Shown: positions 7,478-15,242 of the stretch, in pieces | How the letters are laid out: each line of letters opens with the position of its first letter | How positions within the stretch are numbered: the first letter of the stretch is position 1 | The notes under the pieces: generated by a model | Databases searched by the model: none | Told to the model about the DNA's origin: nothing | The model's input: the letters and a program-made list of their open reading frames with translations, nothing else | Source of the DNA: Georgenia satyanarayanai | GTDB lineage: Bacteria; Actinomycetota; Actinomycetes; Actinomycetales; Actinomycetaceae | Reading direction: 5' to 3' | DNA: 64,000 nt | NCBI RefSeq assembly: GCF_900116375.1 | Contig: NZ_UETB01000002.1 | Coordinates: 248,001 to 312,000 of the forward strand | Position numbers and translations under genes: made by a program

Positions 7478-8209
7478 TCAGGCGGCCGGCGCGGCTGTCC
7501 AGGCGAGAAGCTCCGAGGGGCGGTCGGTGATGATCCCGTCCACCCCCCAGTCCCGGGCCGCGGCCCAGTCCGCGGGCTGGTTGAGCGTCCACGGTGTCAC
7601 CGTGAGGCCCGCGGCACGGGCCCGGTCCACGAGCTCGGGCCACGCCCGCAGCGCCGCCCCGTGCGGGTTGCAGGCGCTCGCCCGGAGCTGCCGGCACAGG
7701 CCGACCACGCCGTCGTCCGCCTCGGTGACGAGCAGTCCGCGACGCAGTCCCGGGGCGACGGCCGCGAGCGCCGCGACTGTCGCGACCGAGAAGCTCTGCG
7801 CCACCACACGCTCACCGAGCCCGCGGTCGGCGACGGCGGCGGTGACCCGGCGTACGTCGTCGGCGTCCCAGGCGCCCTTGACCTCCAGGAGTAGCTCGAC
7901 GTCCCCGGCCGCGGCGAGCATGTCGAGGACGTCGGTGAGCACGGGAACGGGCTCGCCGGCGAACGTCTCCCCGAACCACGCGCCCGCGTCCAGGGCGGTG
8001 ACCTCGGCAGCGAGGGTGGCCGAGACGGGTCCGGACCCGTCGGTCGTGCGGTCGAGCGTCTCGTCGTGGATGACGACGGGCACGCCGTCGAGGGTGAGCC
8101 GGACGTCGATCTCCACGCTGTCCGCCCCGCACGCCATCGCCGAGGCGATCGCTGCGAGGGTGTTCTCCGGTGCGACGGCCGAGTTGCCGCGGTGCGCGAC
8201 GACCCTCAC
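7478..8209 (-). CDS. Glycerophosphodiester phosphodiesterase
   Basis: A 243-residue GDPD-family TIM-barrel enzyme. The N-terminal VVAHRGNSAVAPENTLAA contains the catalytic His-Arg and metal-binding Glu. SVEIDVRLTLDGVPVVIHDE holds the second Glu-x-Asp and catalytic His of the family. A late Lys (LLLEVKG) and WTLNQP are also present. It hydrolyses deacylated phospholipids to glycerol-3-phosphate and an alcohol. No signal peptide is seen, so it is probably cytosolic, like UgpQ. GTG 8209 has GGAG about 10 bases upstream. Its 3' end converges on map. Confidence 0.9.
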   Translation of the reverse strand: MRVVAHRGNSAVAPENTLAAIASAMACGADSVEIDVRLTLDGVPVVIHDETLDRTTDGSGPVSATLAAEVTALDAGAWFGETFAGEPVPVLTDVLDMLAAAGDVELLLEVKGAWDADDVRRVTAAVADRGLGERVVAQSFSVATVAALAAVAPGLRRGLLVTEADDGVVGLCRQLRASACNPHGAALRAWPELVDRARAAGLTVTPWTLNQPADWAAARDWGVDGIITDRPSELLAWTAAPAA

Positions 8210-8482
8210 CGTGAGAGCTCCACCCGGTCGCGGTTCCGGCCGAGGTCAGAGGCGAGCGGGGTGCCAAGGTGCCCCTTGCGGAAGGCCGTCATGCGTGTCT
8301 CCGGGGTGCGGTGCCGATGAGCCACCACCCACGCTATGAGCCCGGACGGGACCAGGAGCCGTCGTTCAGGAACCCGCCCGCAAGAGTTCACGGGCTGGTC
8401 ACCGGTACCGGACGCAGTGTGCCGCAGGGAATCACAGACCTCGTCGAGGAGGGCGGCCGCCTGACGCGCCGCGCGGGGATCG

Positions 8483-9049
8483 TCAGGCGGCCCCGGCAGT
8501 TCGCTGCTTGCGGACCGCGTACGCGCGCTTCATCTTGACGTGGTTGCCGCAACCGGCCATGGAGCACCAGCGCCGCGCCTGGTTGCGGGAGGCGTCGTAG
8601 AACGCCCACCGGCAGGTGTCTCGCGCGCAGACCTTGAGCCTGGGCCAGGTGCCGTCCTGGGCGCTGCAGCGGATGGCGTCGAGGAGCCCGGCGAGCGCGA
8701 GGTGCCATGGTTCGGATGTGGAGCCGACGAGCCGGGGGCCGCCCACACCGATCGTGACGCGCACCGGAACGGCGGCCAGCTCGTGCTCCAGCCGATCCAG
8801 GCGCATGCGCTCGGGGTCGTGCCCGGCATGTTCGAGCAGGACCTGCCGCAGGCCCTCACGGACGGCCACGGCACGGTCCAGGTCCGTCGTCGTCATGCCC
8901 GCGCCCGGAGGGAGGAGGCCGCGGCCGGCGAACCAGGCGGCCACGTTGCCGGGCGTCGACAGCTGCTCCTCGTCGGTCTGCGGCTCGCGCGTGTTGACGA
9001 AGTCGCGTACGAGCCGCACCGCGGCCGGGACAGCCTGTTCGTCGTCCAT
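8483..9049 (-). CDS. CGNR zinc-finger / ABATE-domain protein
   Basis: A 188-residue protein with the two-part layout of this actinobacterial regulator family. The N-terminal ABATE-like region includes VRLVRDFVNTREPQTDEEQL. A C-terminal zinc finger runs from KVCARDTCRWAFYDASRN to WCSMAGCGNHVKMKRAY, giving four cysteines and the family's CGN motif (here CGNH rather than CGNR). Such proteins are believed to bind DNA, but functions are mostly unassigned. GGAGGTG stands 5 bases before ATG 9049. A strong inverted repeat (9115-9141) lies 66 bases upstream. Confidence 0.85.
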   Translation of the reverse strand: MDDEQAVPAAVRLVRDFVNTREPQTDEEQLSTPGNVAAWFAGRGLLPPGAGMTTTDLDRAVAVREGLRQVLLEHAGHDPERMRLDRLEHELAAVPVRVTIGVGGPRLVGSTSEPWHLALAGLLDAIRCSAQDGTWPRLKVCARDTCRWAFYDASRNQARRWCSMAGCGNHVKMKRAYAVRKQRTAGAA

Positions 9050-9114
9050 GGAAACACCTCCAGGTACACCAGCGTACGCGCTTGACAGGTGTGCGTGAGT
9101 GGGACCACAGTGTT

Positions 9115-9141
9115 ACACCGGCAATACCGTTTTGCCGGTGT
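9115..9141. promoter_or_regulatory. Perfect 10-bp inverted repeat, candidate operator
   Basis: ACACCGGCAA (9115-9124) and TTGCCGGTGT (9132-9141) are exact reverse complements with a 7-base centre. The site lies between the CGNR-protein start and a small proline-rich frame on the other strand. No T-run follows, so an operator is more likely than a terminator. Confidence 0.4.
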
Positions 9142-9161
9142 GATCAAGAGGGGTGAACCGC

Positions 9162-9344
9162 ATGGTGATGACCCAGCGGCCCGATGTGGCACCGCCGCTG
9201 CCACCCGAGACACCGGACCCACCACCAGCCGGTCCGCCCCCGAGCGGCGGCGAGCCTCGACAGGCCCGGTCCACGGGCTGGGGTGCCGGTTTCCTCAGCG
9301 CACTCGAGCGGCACTGGTCGACGATGATGCTGTGGCGGTTGTGA
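9162..9344 (+). CDS. Possible small proline-rich protein (60 residues), uncertain
   Basis: ATG 9162 has GAGGGG 8 bases upstream. The product begins VMTQRPDVAPPLPPETP, is very proline-rich through residue 32, and ends with an amphipathic stretch (WGAGFLSALERHWSTMM). Nothing recognisable is present. Support is limited to the ribosome-binding site and the perfect palindrome 20 bases upstream. In DNA this GC-rich a chance frame is quite possible. The 9050-9468 gap otherwise contains only the palindrome and a hairpin at 9443-9474. Confidence 0.25.
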   Translation: MVMTQRPDVAPPLPPETPDPPPAGPPPSGGEPRQARSTGWGAGFLSALERHWSTMMLWRL

Positions 9345-9442
9345 CGAGACCCGGCACCGGCGGTGTCCCCGCGTGCAGCGGGCGCCAGGACGATCAGGAC
9401 GGCTCCCGGCAGAAGCGACGTGGCCGGTCCATGCCCACGTGA

Positions 9443-9474
9443 GGGTGACCCGCAGGCCTTGGCGGGTGTCACCC
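9443..9474 (-). terminator. Hairpin after rnhA
   Basis: GGGTGACCCGC (9443-9453) pairs with GCGGGTGTCACCC (9462-9474) with small bulges. It begins inside the last codons of rnhA and continues past its stop. No T-run is seen. Confidence 0.3.
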
Positions 9475-10164
9475 GGCCGCGCGCGCCTCCGCGTTGGCGA
9501 GCTGGTCGACGATCTCGTTGAAGTGGTCCCCGGCGTGGCCCTTGACCCACTCGAGCTCGGTGCGCCCGGTGCGGGCGTCGATGAGCGCGATGATCGTCTG
9601 GACGATCTCGAGGTTCTCGGGGACCTTGCCGTCGGCCTTCTTCCAGCCGCGGCGCTGCCATCCGCGTCCCCACGTGGTGGCGATGTTGATGACGTACTTG
9701 GAGTCCGCGCGGACGAGCAGGTCACCGTCGGGCCCGGCGTGCTCGAGTGCGTAGCGCAGCGCGAGCAGCTCGCCGATGTTGTTGGTGCCGTGGCTCAGGC
9801 CGCCGGCGCCGGTCTCCCCGGTGCGCTGGTTGACCCAGGCCCAGCCCGTGGGCCCGGGGTTGCGGATGGCCGAGCCGTCGGTCGCGTAGACGAGGTCGAA
9901 GGCCGAGTGGTCCGTCGTCGCCGGCGTGACGGTCGTCGCCGTCTCCCGCGGGCCGCCGAGAAGGGCGAGGACCTCCGCGGTGGACCAGACGTAGAACTCC
10001 GTGCCGTCCCGCATGGCCGTCTTCTTCGCCAGGCCCCGGGACACGGCGGACTCCGTGGCCGTCGAGCCGGACTTCAGCCCGAGCTCGGTGAGCCTCGTCC
10101 CCACCTGGCGGGCGTCCAGCCCGAGCTGCTTGCCCAGCTGGGTCTGTGTCGACCATGCGGCCAC
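9469..10164 (-). CDS. rnhA: Ribonuclease HI with an extra N-terminal domain
   Basis: The C-terminal ~140 residues are a complete RNase HI. Catalytic Asp is in VYATDGSAIRNPGPTG, Glu in NNIGELLALRYALE, Asp in VRADSKYVIN, and the last acidic site in NEIVDQLANAEARAAG. WVKGHAGDHFNE carries the flexible-loop His. The enzyme cleaves RNA in RNA-DNA hybrids. About 85 residues precede it (QTQLGKQLGLDARQVGTRL ... FYVWSTAEVLALLG) and resemble a small winged-helix module, which is not part of standard RNase HI (about 150 residues). GTG 10164 with AAGGGA 7 bases upstream is chosen; a longer N-terminus has no support. Confidence 0.9.
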   Translation of the reverse strand: MAAWSTQTQLGKQLGLDARQVGTRLTELGLKSGSTATESAVSRGLAKKTAMRDGTEFYVWSTAEVLALLGGPRETATTVTPATTDHSAFDLVYATDGSAIRNPGPTGWAWVNQRTGETGAGGLSHGTNNIGELLALRYALEHAGPDGDLLVRADSKYVINIATTWGRGWQRRGWKKADGKVPENLEIVQTIIALIDARTGRTELEWVKGHAGDHFNEIVDQLANAEARAAG

Positions 10165-10503
10165 GGATGAGTCCCTTCGGTTGGCGGCCCCCCCATCCTC
10201 CCCCAACGTCGCTGGACCTCGGTCGCGACCTCCGCGCGTGCCGCGACACGCGCCGACCTGCGACTCGCCGTACTCGCGCCGCGGCCTGAGAACACGGCTG
10301 CTGTGCACGTGAGCAGGAAGGCCCTCGCGGCAGCCACGGGGCTGTCAGCGAGGGCCTTCTCACGCCGGTCAGGGCCGACGGATCCCGACCGTGTGGGAGC
10401 CAGGACTCTCACCGTGCTCGGGATTCACGCCGTGCGACGTCGCTCCTCGTCCACCTGCGCACGGCACCAGACACCATCGACGCGGATCTGACGTCACGTC
10501 CTG
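10165..10503. other. Gene-free stretch between rnhA and tRNA-Thr
   Basis: I see no supportable gene here. The stretch contains one strong hairpin (10317-10359) and a weaker imperfect one around 10382-10426, where ATCCCGA pairs with TCGGGAT. Both lie downstream of the tRNA gene on its transcribed strand. Confidence 0.5.
10317..10359 (-). terminator. Strong hairpin, probable terminator of the tRNA-Thr transcript
   Basis: GAAGGCCCTCGC (10317-10328) and GCGAGGGCCTTC (10348-10359) pair perfectly over 12 bp. The loop can itself fold (GGCAGCC with GGCTGTC). It lies 145 bases past the 3' end of the tRNA. No T-run is present. Confidence 0.45.
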
Positions 10504-10576
10504 AGCCGCCTGTCGGAATCGAACCGACGACCGTCCGCTTACAAGGCGGGTGCTCTACCAGCTGAGCTAAGGCGGC
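10504..10576 (-). tRNA. tRNA-Thr (anticodon TGT)
   Basis: The reverse strand folds as a 73-nt cloverleaf. The acceptor stem is GCCGCCT/AGGCGGC, the D arm GCTCAGCTGGTAGAGC, the anticodon loop CTTGTAA, and the T arm GTCGG-TTCGATT-CCGAC. Anticodon TGT reads ACA and related Thr codons. One mismatch is present at the outer anticodon-stem pair. CCA is not encoded. The acceptor stem is identical to that of the second Thr tRNA at 32370. Confidence 0.95.
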
Positions 10577-10669
10577 GGGGGCGGGGCCCGTCCACGGGAC
10601 GGGACCTGCCCACCGGGGCGGGGCCGCACGGGCCCCGCCCCGAGAAGTCTGCCAGACGTGGTGCCAGGG

Positions 10670-11440
10670 TCAGGCTCCGGCGTCGGTGACGGCCTGGGCC
10701 AGCCCGCCCGGCTGCTGCCAGCCGGTGAAGGGCTCACCGTCGATGAGCACGGTGGGCGTGCCGCCGATCTCGTCGCGGCGCGCCTGCTCGGTGGCGCCCT
10801 GGACCCAGTCGCTGTAGCGGACGTCGTCGAAGGTCTCGATGACCTCCTCCGGGACGCCCACCTCGCGGGCGGCGTCGGCGATCTGCTCGTTGCTCAGCGG
10901 GGTCGCGCCCCCCTCGGGCTGGGCGGCGAAGAGCTGGTTGTTGAACTCCCCGAAGTGCTCGGGGGACTGGGTCGCCACCTCCGCGAGGGCACTCGCACCG
11001 CGGACGTTGAAGTCGGAGCCGCTGATGTAGGCGATCGGGTGGTAGTTCACCGTGGCCTCGCCGTTCGCGGCGAGCTCCTCCAGGACACCCTCGTTGACGT
11101 TCTCGAAGGTCCAGCAGTGGGTGCACAGGTAGTCGAGGTAGACGTCGACGACGGGCGCGCCCTCGCTCACCGAGCCGACGCCGTCGGCACCGACCTGGAT
11201 CGCACCGCTCTCGATGGCGCCGGCGGGCTGGGAGTCGACCCCCTCGAGCGGGTCGGCGTTGCGGGAGTTGATGATGGCGAAGAGAGCGGCGGCGACGATC
11301 GCGATGAAGACGACGACGCCGGCGATGATGAGCAGGCGGTTGCGCTTCTCGCGACGCTGCTGCGCCTCGCGGAGCTTGCGGGCCTGCTCGCGCGCGGCGT
11401 CGCGGCGCTCCTGCTGCTTGTTCACCTTGGCGTTGGACAT
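10670..11440 (-). CDS. Membrane-anchored DsbA-like thiol-disulfide oxidoreductase
   Basis: A 256-residue protein. A charged, helical N-terminus (residues 1-35, many Glu/Arg) precedes a single transmembrane segment (about 36-58). An extracytoplasmic thioredoxin-fold DsbA domain follows. The active site is CTHC at 106-109 within DYLCTHCWTFE, and GGTPTVLIDGEPF supplies the cis-proline loop. Such proteins in actinobacteria form or isomerise disulfides in exported proteins and replace a soluble periplasmic DsbA. A small membrane protein gene lies 91 bases upstream on the same strand. No VKOR or CcdA partner is recognisable nearby. Confidence 0.88.
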   Translation of the reverse strand: MSNAKVNKQQERRDAAREQARKLREAQQRREKRNRLLIIAGVVVFIAIVAAALFAIINSRNADPLEGVDSQPAGAIESGAIQVGADGVGSVSEGAPVVDVYLDYLCTHCWTFENVNEGVLEELAANGEATVNYHPIAYISGSDFNVRGASALAEVATQSPEHFGEFNNQLFAAQPEGGATPLSNEQIADAAREVGVPEEVIETFDDVRYSDWVQGATEQARRDEIGGTPTVLIDGEPFTGWQQPGGLAQAVTDAGA

Positions 11441-11531
11441 GGGATCTCCTGGTCTGGGGTGGGCGTGCTGCGCCCGTGGGTGTGGCGGTCCGCCGTGCGG
11501 CCGCGCTCGTCCCCGCGGCGGGAGGGAGAGC

Positions 11532-12014
11532 TCAGGCCGGCAGGCCGGCCGGCGGTCCGCGCAGCAGCGGGACGGCCGCGGGCGTGCGCCACGCGGGGAC
11601 CGTGAGGGTCCCGACGGCGGTGCTCAGGCGGGCGGGCACGACGACCGGCCGTGGCACCGGCTGTCGGCGCCACGGCGTGAGCCGGGCGAGCCGCGCCAGC
11701 GACCGCCGCACGACGGCGCCCGCTCCCCAGCTGCCGGCGAGCACGCCGGCGTGGAGCAGCAGCATCGGCACGGTGAGCAGCACGACGGCGGTGAGCACCT
11801 GCTCGCCCTCCCCGCCCAGCGCGACACCCGTCGTCGGGCACTCCGCCGCGGGGCGCAGCAGGGCGAGGTTGAGGCCCACGTGCGCGATCCCGCCGGGCAC
11901 GCTCACGCACCGGGCGACGTGCACCGTGCCGCTGAGCAGCGCCGCGAGCGCAGGCAGCAGCGCGGCCACGGCCAGGACGAGGCCATGACGCGCGAGCGGA
12001 CGGGTGTGGGGCAC
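11532..12014 (-). CDS. Small membrane protein of unknown function
   Basis: A 160-residue protein that I do not recognise. It shows a hydrophobic N-terminal segment (GLVLAVAALLPALAALLSG, about 10-28), a second at VLTAVVLLTVPMLLLHAGVL (about 73-92), and a basic, proline-rich C-terminal tail with RRQPVPRPVVVPAR. It lies between the DsbA-like gene and the membrane Ser/Thr kinase, all on the same strand. Two Cys residues (in ARCVSV and AECPTT) face the presumed outer loop, so a link to the DsbA-like neighbour is possible but speculative. Confidence 0.5.
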   Translation of the reverse strand: MPHTRPLARHGLVLAVAALLPALAALLSGTVHVARCVSVPGGIAHVGLNLALLRPAAECPTTGVALGGEGEQVLTAVVLLTVPMLLLHAGVLAGSWGAGAVVRRSLARLARLTPWRRQPVPRPVVVPARLSTAVGTLTVPAWRTPAAVPLLRGPPAGLPA

Positions 12015-12080
12015 CGGGTCAGCGTACGTGCCGCGCCCGCCGCGTGGCGATCATCACGGTGACGATCTCGGATGACGGCC

Positions 12081-13715
12081 TCAGGCCGGCTCGGGAAGCG
12101 GGGACCACACCGGGTCGGGTGCGTTCCCGGCGAGGACGACGACGCCCAGCACCGCCGCCGTCGTGAGCGCCGCCAGGACGACCGCTCGCACCGCCGGCAC
12201 CGGCAGCCCGCCGAGGACCGCACGCGCCCCCTCCCGTGCGGACGCGGACGGCGGGGCGACCCACGCGAGCGCGAGCCCGGCCGCCGCTGCGGCCCAGGTC
12301 AGCGCCGGCGTGGCCGAGCCGCTGGCGACGCCGATGCCGTGCGCCGCCCACCAGCCCCCACCGGCGACGACGACGGCGAGCAGCACTCCCGGGAGCGCCG
12401 CGCCGGCCGCCCACAGCAGGTGGGCGGGCGCGCCGAGCCAGGCCCGCGCAGCGTCGGAGCGCCGCGGGCCGCGCCGCAGCCGGCCCGCCCGCAGCCGCCG
12501 GGTCCCCCGTCCCACCGCACCGAGGACGACGAGGAGCGCTGCCAGCCCGACCAGCCACGATCCCGGCGCGACGAGCGCGAGCGCGCTGAGCCCGAGGCCG
12601 AGCGCGGCCACCGCGCCGGTCCGTCGCCGCGGCGGCCGGGCCCACTCCGGGGGCTCGAGCGGCGCGGCGGAGCCCCATCCCGGCGGGGCCTGCACCGGCG
12701 GGTGCTGCTGCACGGGCGCCGGGTACTGCGGCTCGGGCTGCCAGGGGCGCTGCGACTCCGGCTGCCACGCCTGCTGCGGCGCCGCCTGCCACGGCTGCTG
12801 CATCCCCGGGTAGGGCTCGTCGACCACGGGCGGGAGCACCCGCGTCTCGGACGACGGCGGACGAGGGGAGGGAAGCACGGAGGTCCGCGGGACGGACGGG
12901 GGCGGCGGGGCGAGCAGGGCGGTGAGAGCGGGCCGGTCCCAGTCCCCGTCGACCGCGGCGAGCAGCTCCTCCGGCGGGAGGCGGCGCTCCGGCGCGGGGT
13001 CCAGCGCTGCCGCGAGCGCCGCGGCGACGTCGTCGGGCAGCCCGGCGGTGTCGACGATGCCGGTGCTCACTCGGCCGAGCACCGCCTGCATCGTCCCGCG
13101 GCCGAAGGGGGGACGCCCGGTGGCCGCGAAGGTGAGGACGGCGGCCCACGCCCACCAGTCGCCGTCGGGCCCCGGGTCGGCACCGGCGAGGACCTCCGGG
13201 TCGAGGTATCCCGGGGTTCCGGTGACCATGCCCGTCTGGGTGAGGCGCACGTCGTCGGCCACCTGCGCGATGCCGAAGTCGATGATGACGGGGCCGTCGG
13301 GGGCGAGCATGACGTTGCCCGGCTTGAGGTCGCGGTGGGTGACGCCGGCGGCGTGGATGGAGCGCAGGCCTGCGGCGAGCCCGTGGGCGAGCCCGCCGAG
13401 CTCCTCGGCGTCCAGCGGCCCGTGCTCGCGGACGTCGTCCTCGAGGGTGGGCCCGTCGACGAGCTCGGTGACGACGAAGGCGGTGACGCCGTCGACCTCC
13501 GCGTCCAGCACCCGGGCCACCCCCTGCCCGCGGACGCGGTGGAGGAGCTCGACCTCCCGGCGCAGGCGGTCGCGGGCCGCGGGGTCGGCCGCGATCGACT
13601 CGTGGAGCACCTTGACCGCCACCCGGTTGCCCTCGGCGTCGAGGGCCTCGTGGACCGTGCCCATCCCGCCGGCGCCGATGCGCCGCACGAGGTGGTAGCC
13701 GTCGATCCCCTGCAT
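12081..13715 (-). CDS. Hanks-type Ser/Thr protein kinase with a polytopic membrane C-terminus
   Basis: A 544-residue protein. The kinase domain (1-~260) has the glycine loop (RIGAGGMGTVHEA), Lys35 in VAVKVLHE, HRDLKPGN at 127-134, DFG at 146-148 and the activation-loop GTPGYLDPE. A proline/glutamine-rich linker (about 275-360) follows. Three or more hydrophobic segments (for example GSWLVGLAALLVVLGAVG and VVLAALTTAAVLGVVVLAG) occupy the rest. No PASTA or other sensor domain is seen. It therefore resembles actinobacterial kinases with a membrane-embedded rather than extracellular sensor end. The start lies 6 bases after a -10-like TAAGTT, and no RBS is present. Confidence 0.85.
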   Translation of the reverse strand: MQGIDGYHLVRRIGAGGMGTVHEALDAEGNRVAVKVLHESIAADPAARDRLRREVELLHRVRGQGVARVLDAEVDGVTAFVVTELVDGPTLEDDVREHGPLDAEELGGLAHGLAAGLRSIHAAGVTHRDLKPGNVMLAPDGPVIIDFGIAQVADDVRLTQTGMVTGTPGYLDPEVLAGADPGPDGDWWAWAAVLTFAATGRPPFGRGTMQAVLGRVSTGIVDTAGLPDDVAAALAAALDPAPERRLPPEELLAAVDGDWDRPALTALLAPPPPSVPRTSVLPSPRPPSSETRVLPPVVDEPYPGMQQPWQAAPQQAWQPESQRPWQPEPQYPAPVQQHPPVQAPPGWGSAAPLEPPEWARPPRRRTGAVAALGLGLSALALVAPGSWLVGLAALLVVLGAVGRGTRRLRAGRLRRGPRRSDAARAWLGAPAHLLWAAGAALPGVLLAVVVAGGGWWAAHGIGVASGSATPALTWAAAAAGLALAWVAPPSASAREGARAVLGGLPVPAVRAVVLAALTTAAVLGVVVLAGNAPDPVWSPLPEPA

Positions 13716-13721
13716 GGCGAC

Positions 13722-13727
13722 AACTTA
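13722..13727 (-). promoter_or_regulatory. -10 box TAAGTT, leaderless kinase start
   Basis: On the minus strand TAAGTT is followed by GTCGCC and then the ATG at 13715. This gives the 6-base spacing seen at other leaderless genes here. Confidence 0.45.
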
Positions 13728-13820
13728 CCCAGCCGGCCGCCGGCACCGTCCTCCCCATGCCGCTGCGCGCGGCCCCGGGTAGCCTCGGCAGCAGGATTCC
13801 CTAGGAGGACTGAGCACCTG

Positions 13821-15242
13821 ATGCCTGCCGGTGAGCACTCGATCGTCGTCGTCGCCAACCGCCTTCCCGTCGACATCACCCTCGACGCCGACGGCGCCGT
13901 CGACTGGTCCCGCTCCCCCGGCGGCCTCGTCACGGCGCTCGCGCCCGTCATGCGGCAGCACGAGGGGGCCTGGGTGGGCTGGGCGGGCAGCCCCGACCTG
14001 TCCCTCGACCCCTTCGAGGCCGACGGCATCCGCGTGTGGCCCGTCACGCTGAGCGAGCAGGAGATCGCGGACTACTACGAGGGCTTCTCCAACGGCACGC
14101 TGTGGCCGCTCTACCACGACGTCATCGTGCCGCCGGAGTACCACCGCAAGTGGTGGAACGCCTACGTCGCCGTCAACCGCCGCTTCGCTGCCGCCGCGGC
14201 CGAGGCGGTGGCCGAGGGCGGCACCGTGTGGGTCCACGACTACCAGCTTCAGCTGGTCCCGTCCGTGCTCCGGATGCTGCGGCCCGACGTGCGCATCGGC
14301 TTCTTCAACCACATCCCGTTCCCGCCGGTCGAGATCTTCAGCCAGCTTCCCTGGCGGCGGCAGGTGGTCGAGGGGCTTCTCGGTGCCGACCTCATCGGCT
14401 TCCAGCGCTCCTCGGACGCCTCGAACTTCATGCGTGCCGTACGTCGCCTCACGCCGCTCACCACCAAGGGCCGCGCCGTCACGGTCGGCGCCCGGTGGTC
14501 GCGGCCCGAGCGCCGGGTGCGCGCCGGCGTCTTTCCGATCTCCATCGACACCGCGGCGTTCGACGAGCTCGCCCAGAGCGAGCCGGTGCAGCAGCGCGCC
14601 GTCGAGATCCGCCAGGAGCTCGGCAGCCCCGACGTCCTCCTCCTCGGCGTGGACCGCCTCGACTACACCAAGGGCATCCGGCACCGGCTCAAGGCCTTCG
14701 GCGAGCTGCTCGCCGACGGGCGTGCCCACCCGCCCGAGACGACCCTTGTCCAGATCGCCAGCCCCTCCCGCGAGCGGGTGGACCAGTACCGCCAGCTGCG
14801 CGACGAGATCGAGGTGACGGTCGGGCGCATCAACGGCGACTACGGCGTCCTGGGCAAGCCGGCCGTCCACTACATGCACCACTCCTACCCCGCCGAGGAG
14901 ATGGCTGCCCTCTACCTCGCGGCCGACGTCATGCTCGTCACGTCGTTGCGTGACGGCATGAACCTCGTCGCCAAGGAGTACATCGCCGCCCGGCGCGACC
15001 TCGGAGGCGTCCTCGTGCTCAGCGAGTTCACCGGTGCCGCCGACGAGCTCGGCCAGGCGCTGCTCATCAACCCGCACGACATCGACGGCACCAAGACCGC
15101 GATCATGCGGGCCATCGGCATGGAGCCGCGTGAGCGGCGACGGCGGATGCGGGCACTGCGCCGCCGCGTCGTCGAGCACGACGTCCAACGCTGGGCCGAG
15201 GACTTCCTCAGTGCCCTGTCCACCGGAAGGAGCGAGGCATGA
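13821..15242 (+). CDS. otsA: Alpha,alpha-trehalose-phosphate synthase (OtsA)
   Basis: A 473-residue retaining GT-B glycosyltransferase of family GT20. It makes trehalose-6-phosphate from a sugar nucleotide and glucose-6-phosphate in the cytosol. The N-terminal IVVVANRLPVDI and the glycine-rich SPGGLVTAL loop, WVHDYQLQLVP with its His-Asp, DRLDYTKGI, and VTSLRDGMNLVAKEYIA (nucleotide-sugar binding) are all present in the usual order. AGGAGG at 13803-13808 precedes ATG 13821, and a -10-like TAGCCT sits at 13780-13785. The otsB start overlaps its stop (ATGA), so the pathway is one operon. It serves osmotic and desiccation protection. Confidence 0.95.
   Translation: MPAGEHSIVVVANRLPVDITLDADGAVDWSRSPGGLVTALAPVMRQHEGAWVGWAGSPDLSLDPFEADGIRVWPVTLSEQEIADYYEGFSNGTLWPLYHDVIVPPEYHRKWWNAYVAVNRRFAAAAAEAVAEGGTVWVHDYQLQLVPSVLRMLRPDVRIGFFNHIPFPPVEIFSQLPWRRQVVEGLLGADLIGFQRSSDASNFMRAVRRLTPLTTKGRAVTVGARWSRPERRVRAGVFPISIDTAAFDELAQSEPVQQRAVEIRQELGSPDVLLLGVDRLDYTKGIRHRLKAFGELLADGRAHPPETTLVQIASPSRERVDQYRQLRDEIEVTVGRINGDYGVLGKPAVHYMHHSYPAEEMAALYLAADVMLVTSLRDGMNLVAKEYIAARRDLGGVLVLSEFTGAADELGQALLINPHDIDGTKTAIMRAIGMEPRERRRRMRALRRRVVEHDVQRWAEDFLSALSTGRSEA

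Noticed and set aside
8210-8482. Possible gene between the glycerophosphodiesterase and CGNR genes
   Set aside because: Short frames on both strands lack ribosome-binding sites and recognisable composition.
9082-9110. TTGACA at 9082-9087 as a -35 box for the small plus-strand frame
   Set aside because: No acceptable -10 hexamer occurs 16-18 bases downstream; the bases there read CCACAG.
12072-13820. A 583-codon N-terminal extension of OtsA
   Set aside because: It is antisense to the Ser/Thr kinase. OtsA normally begins at the IVVVANRLPV strand, and AGGAGG precedes ATG 13821.
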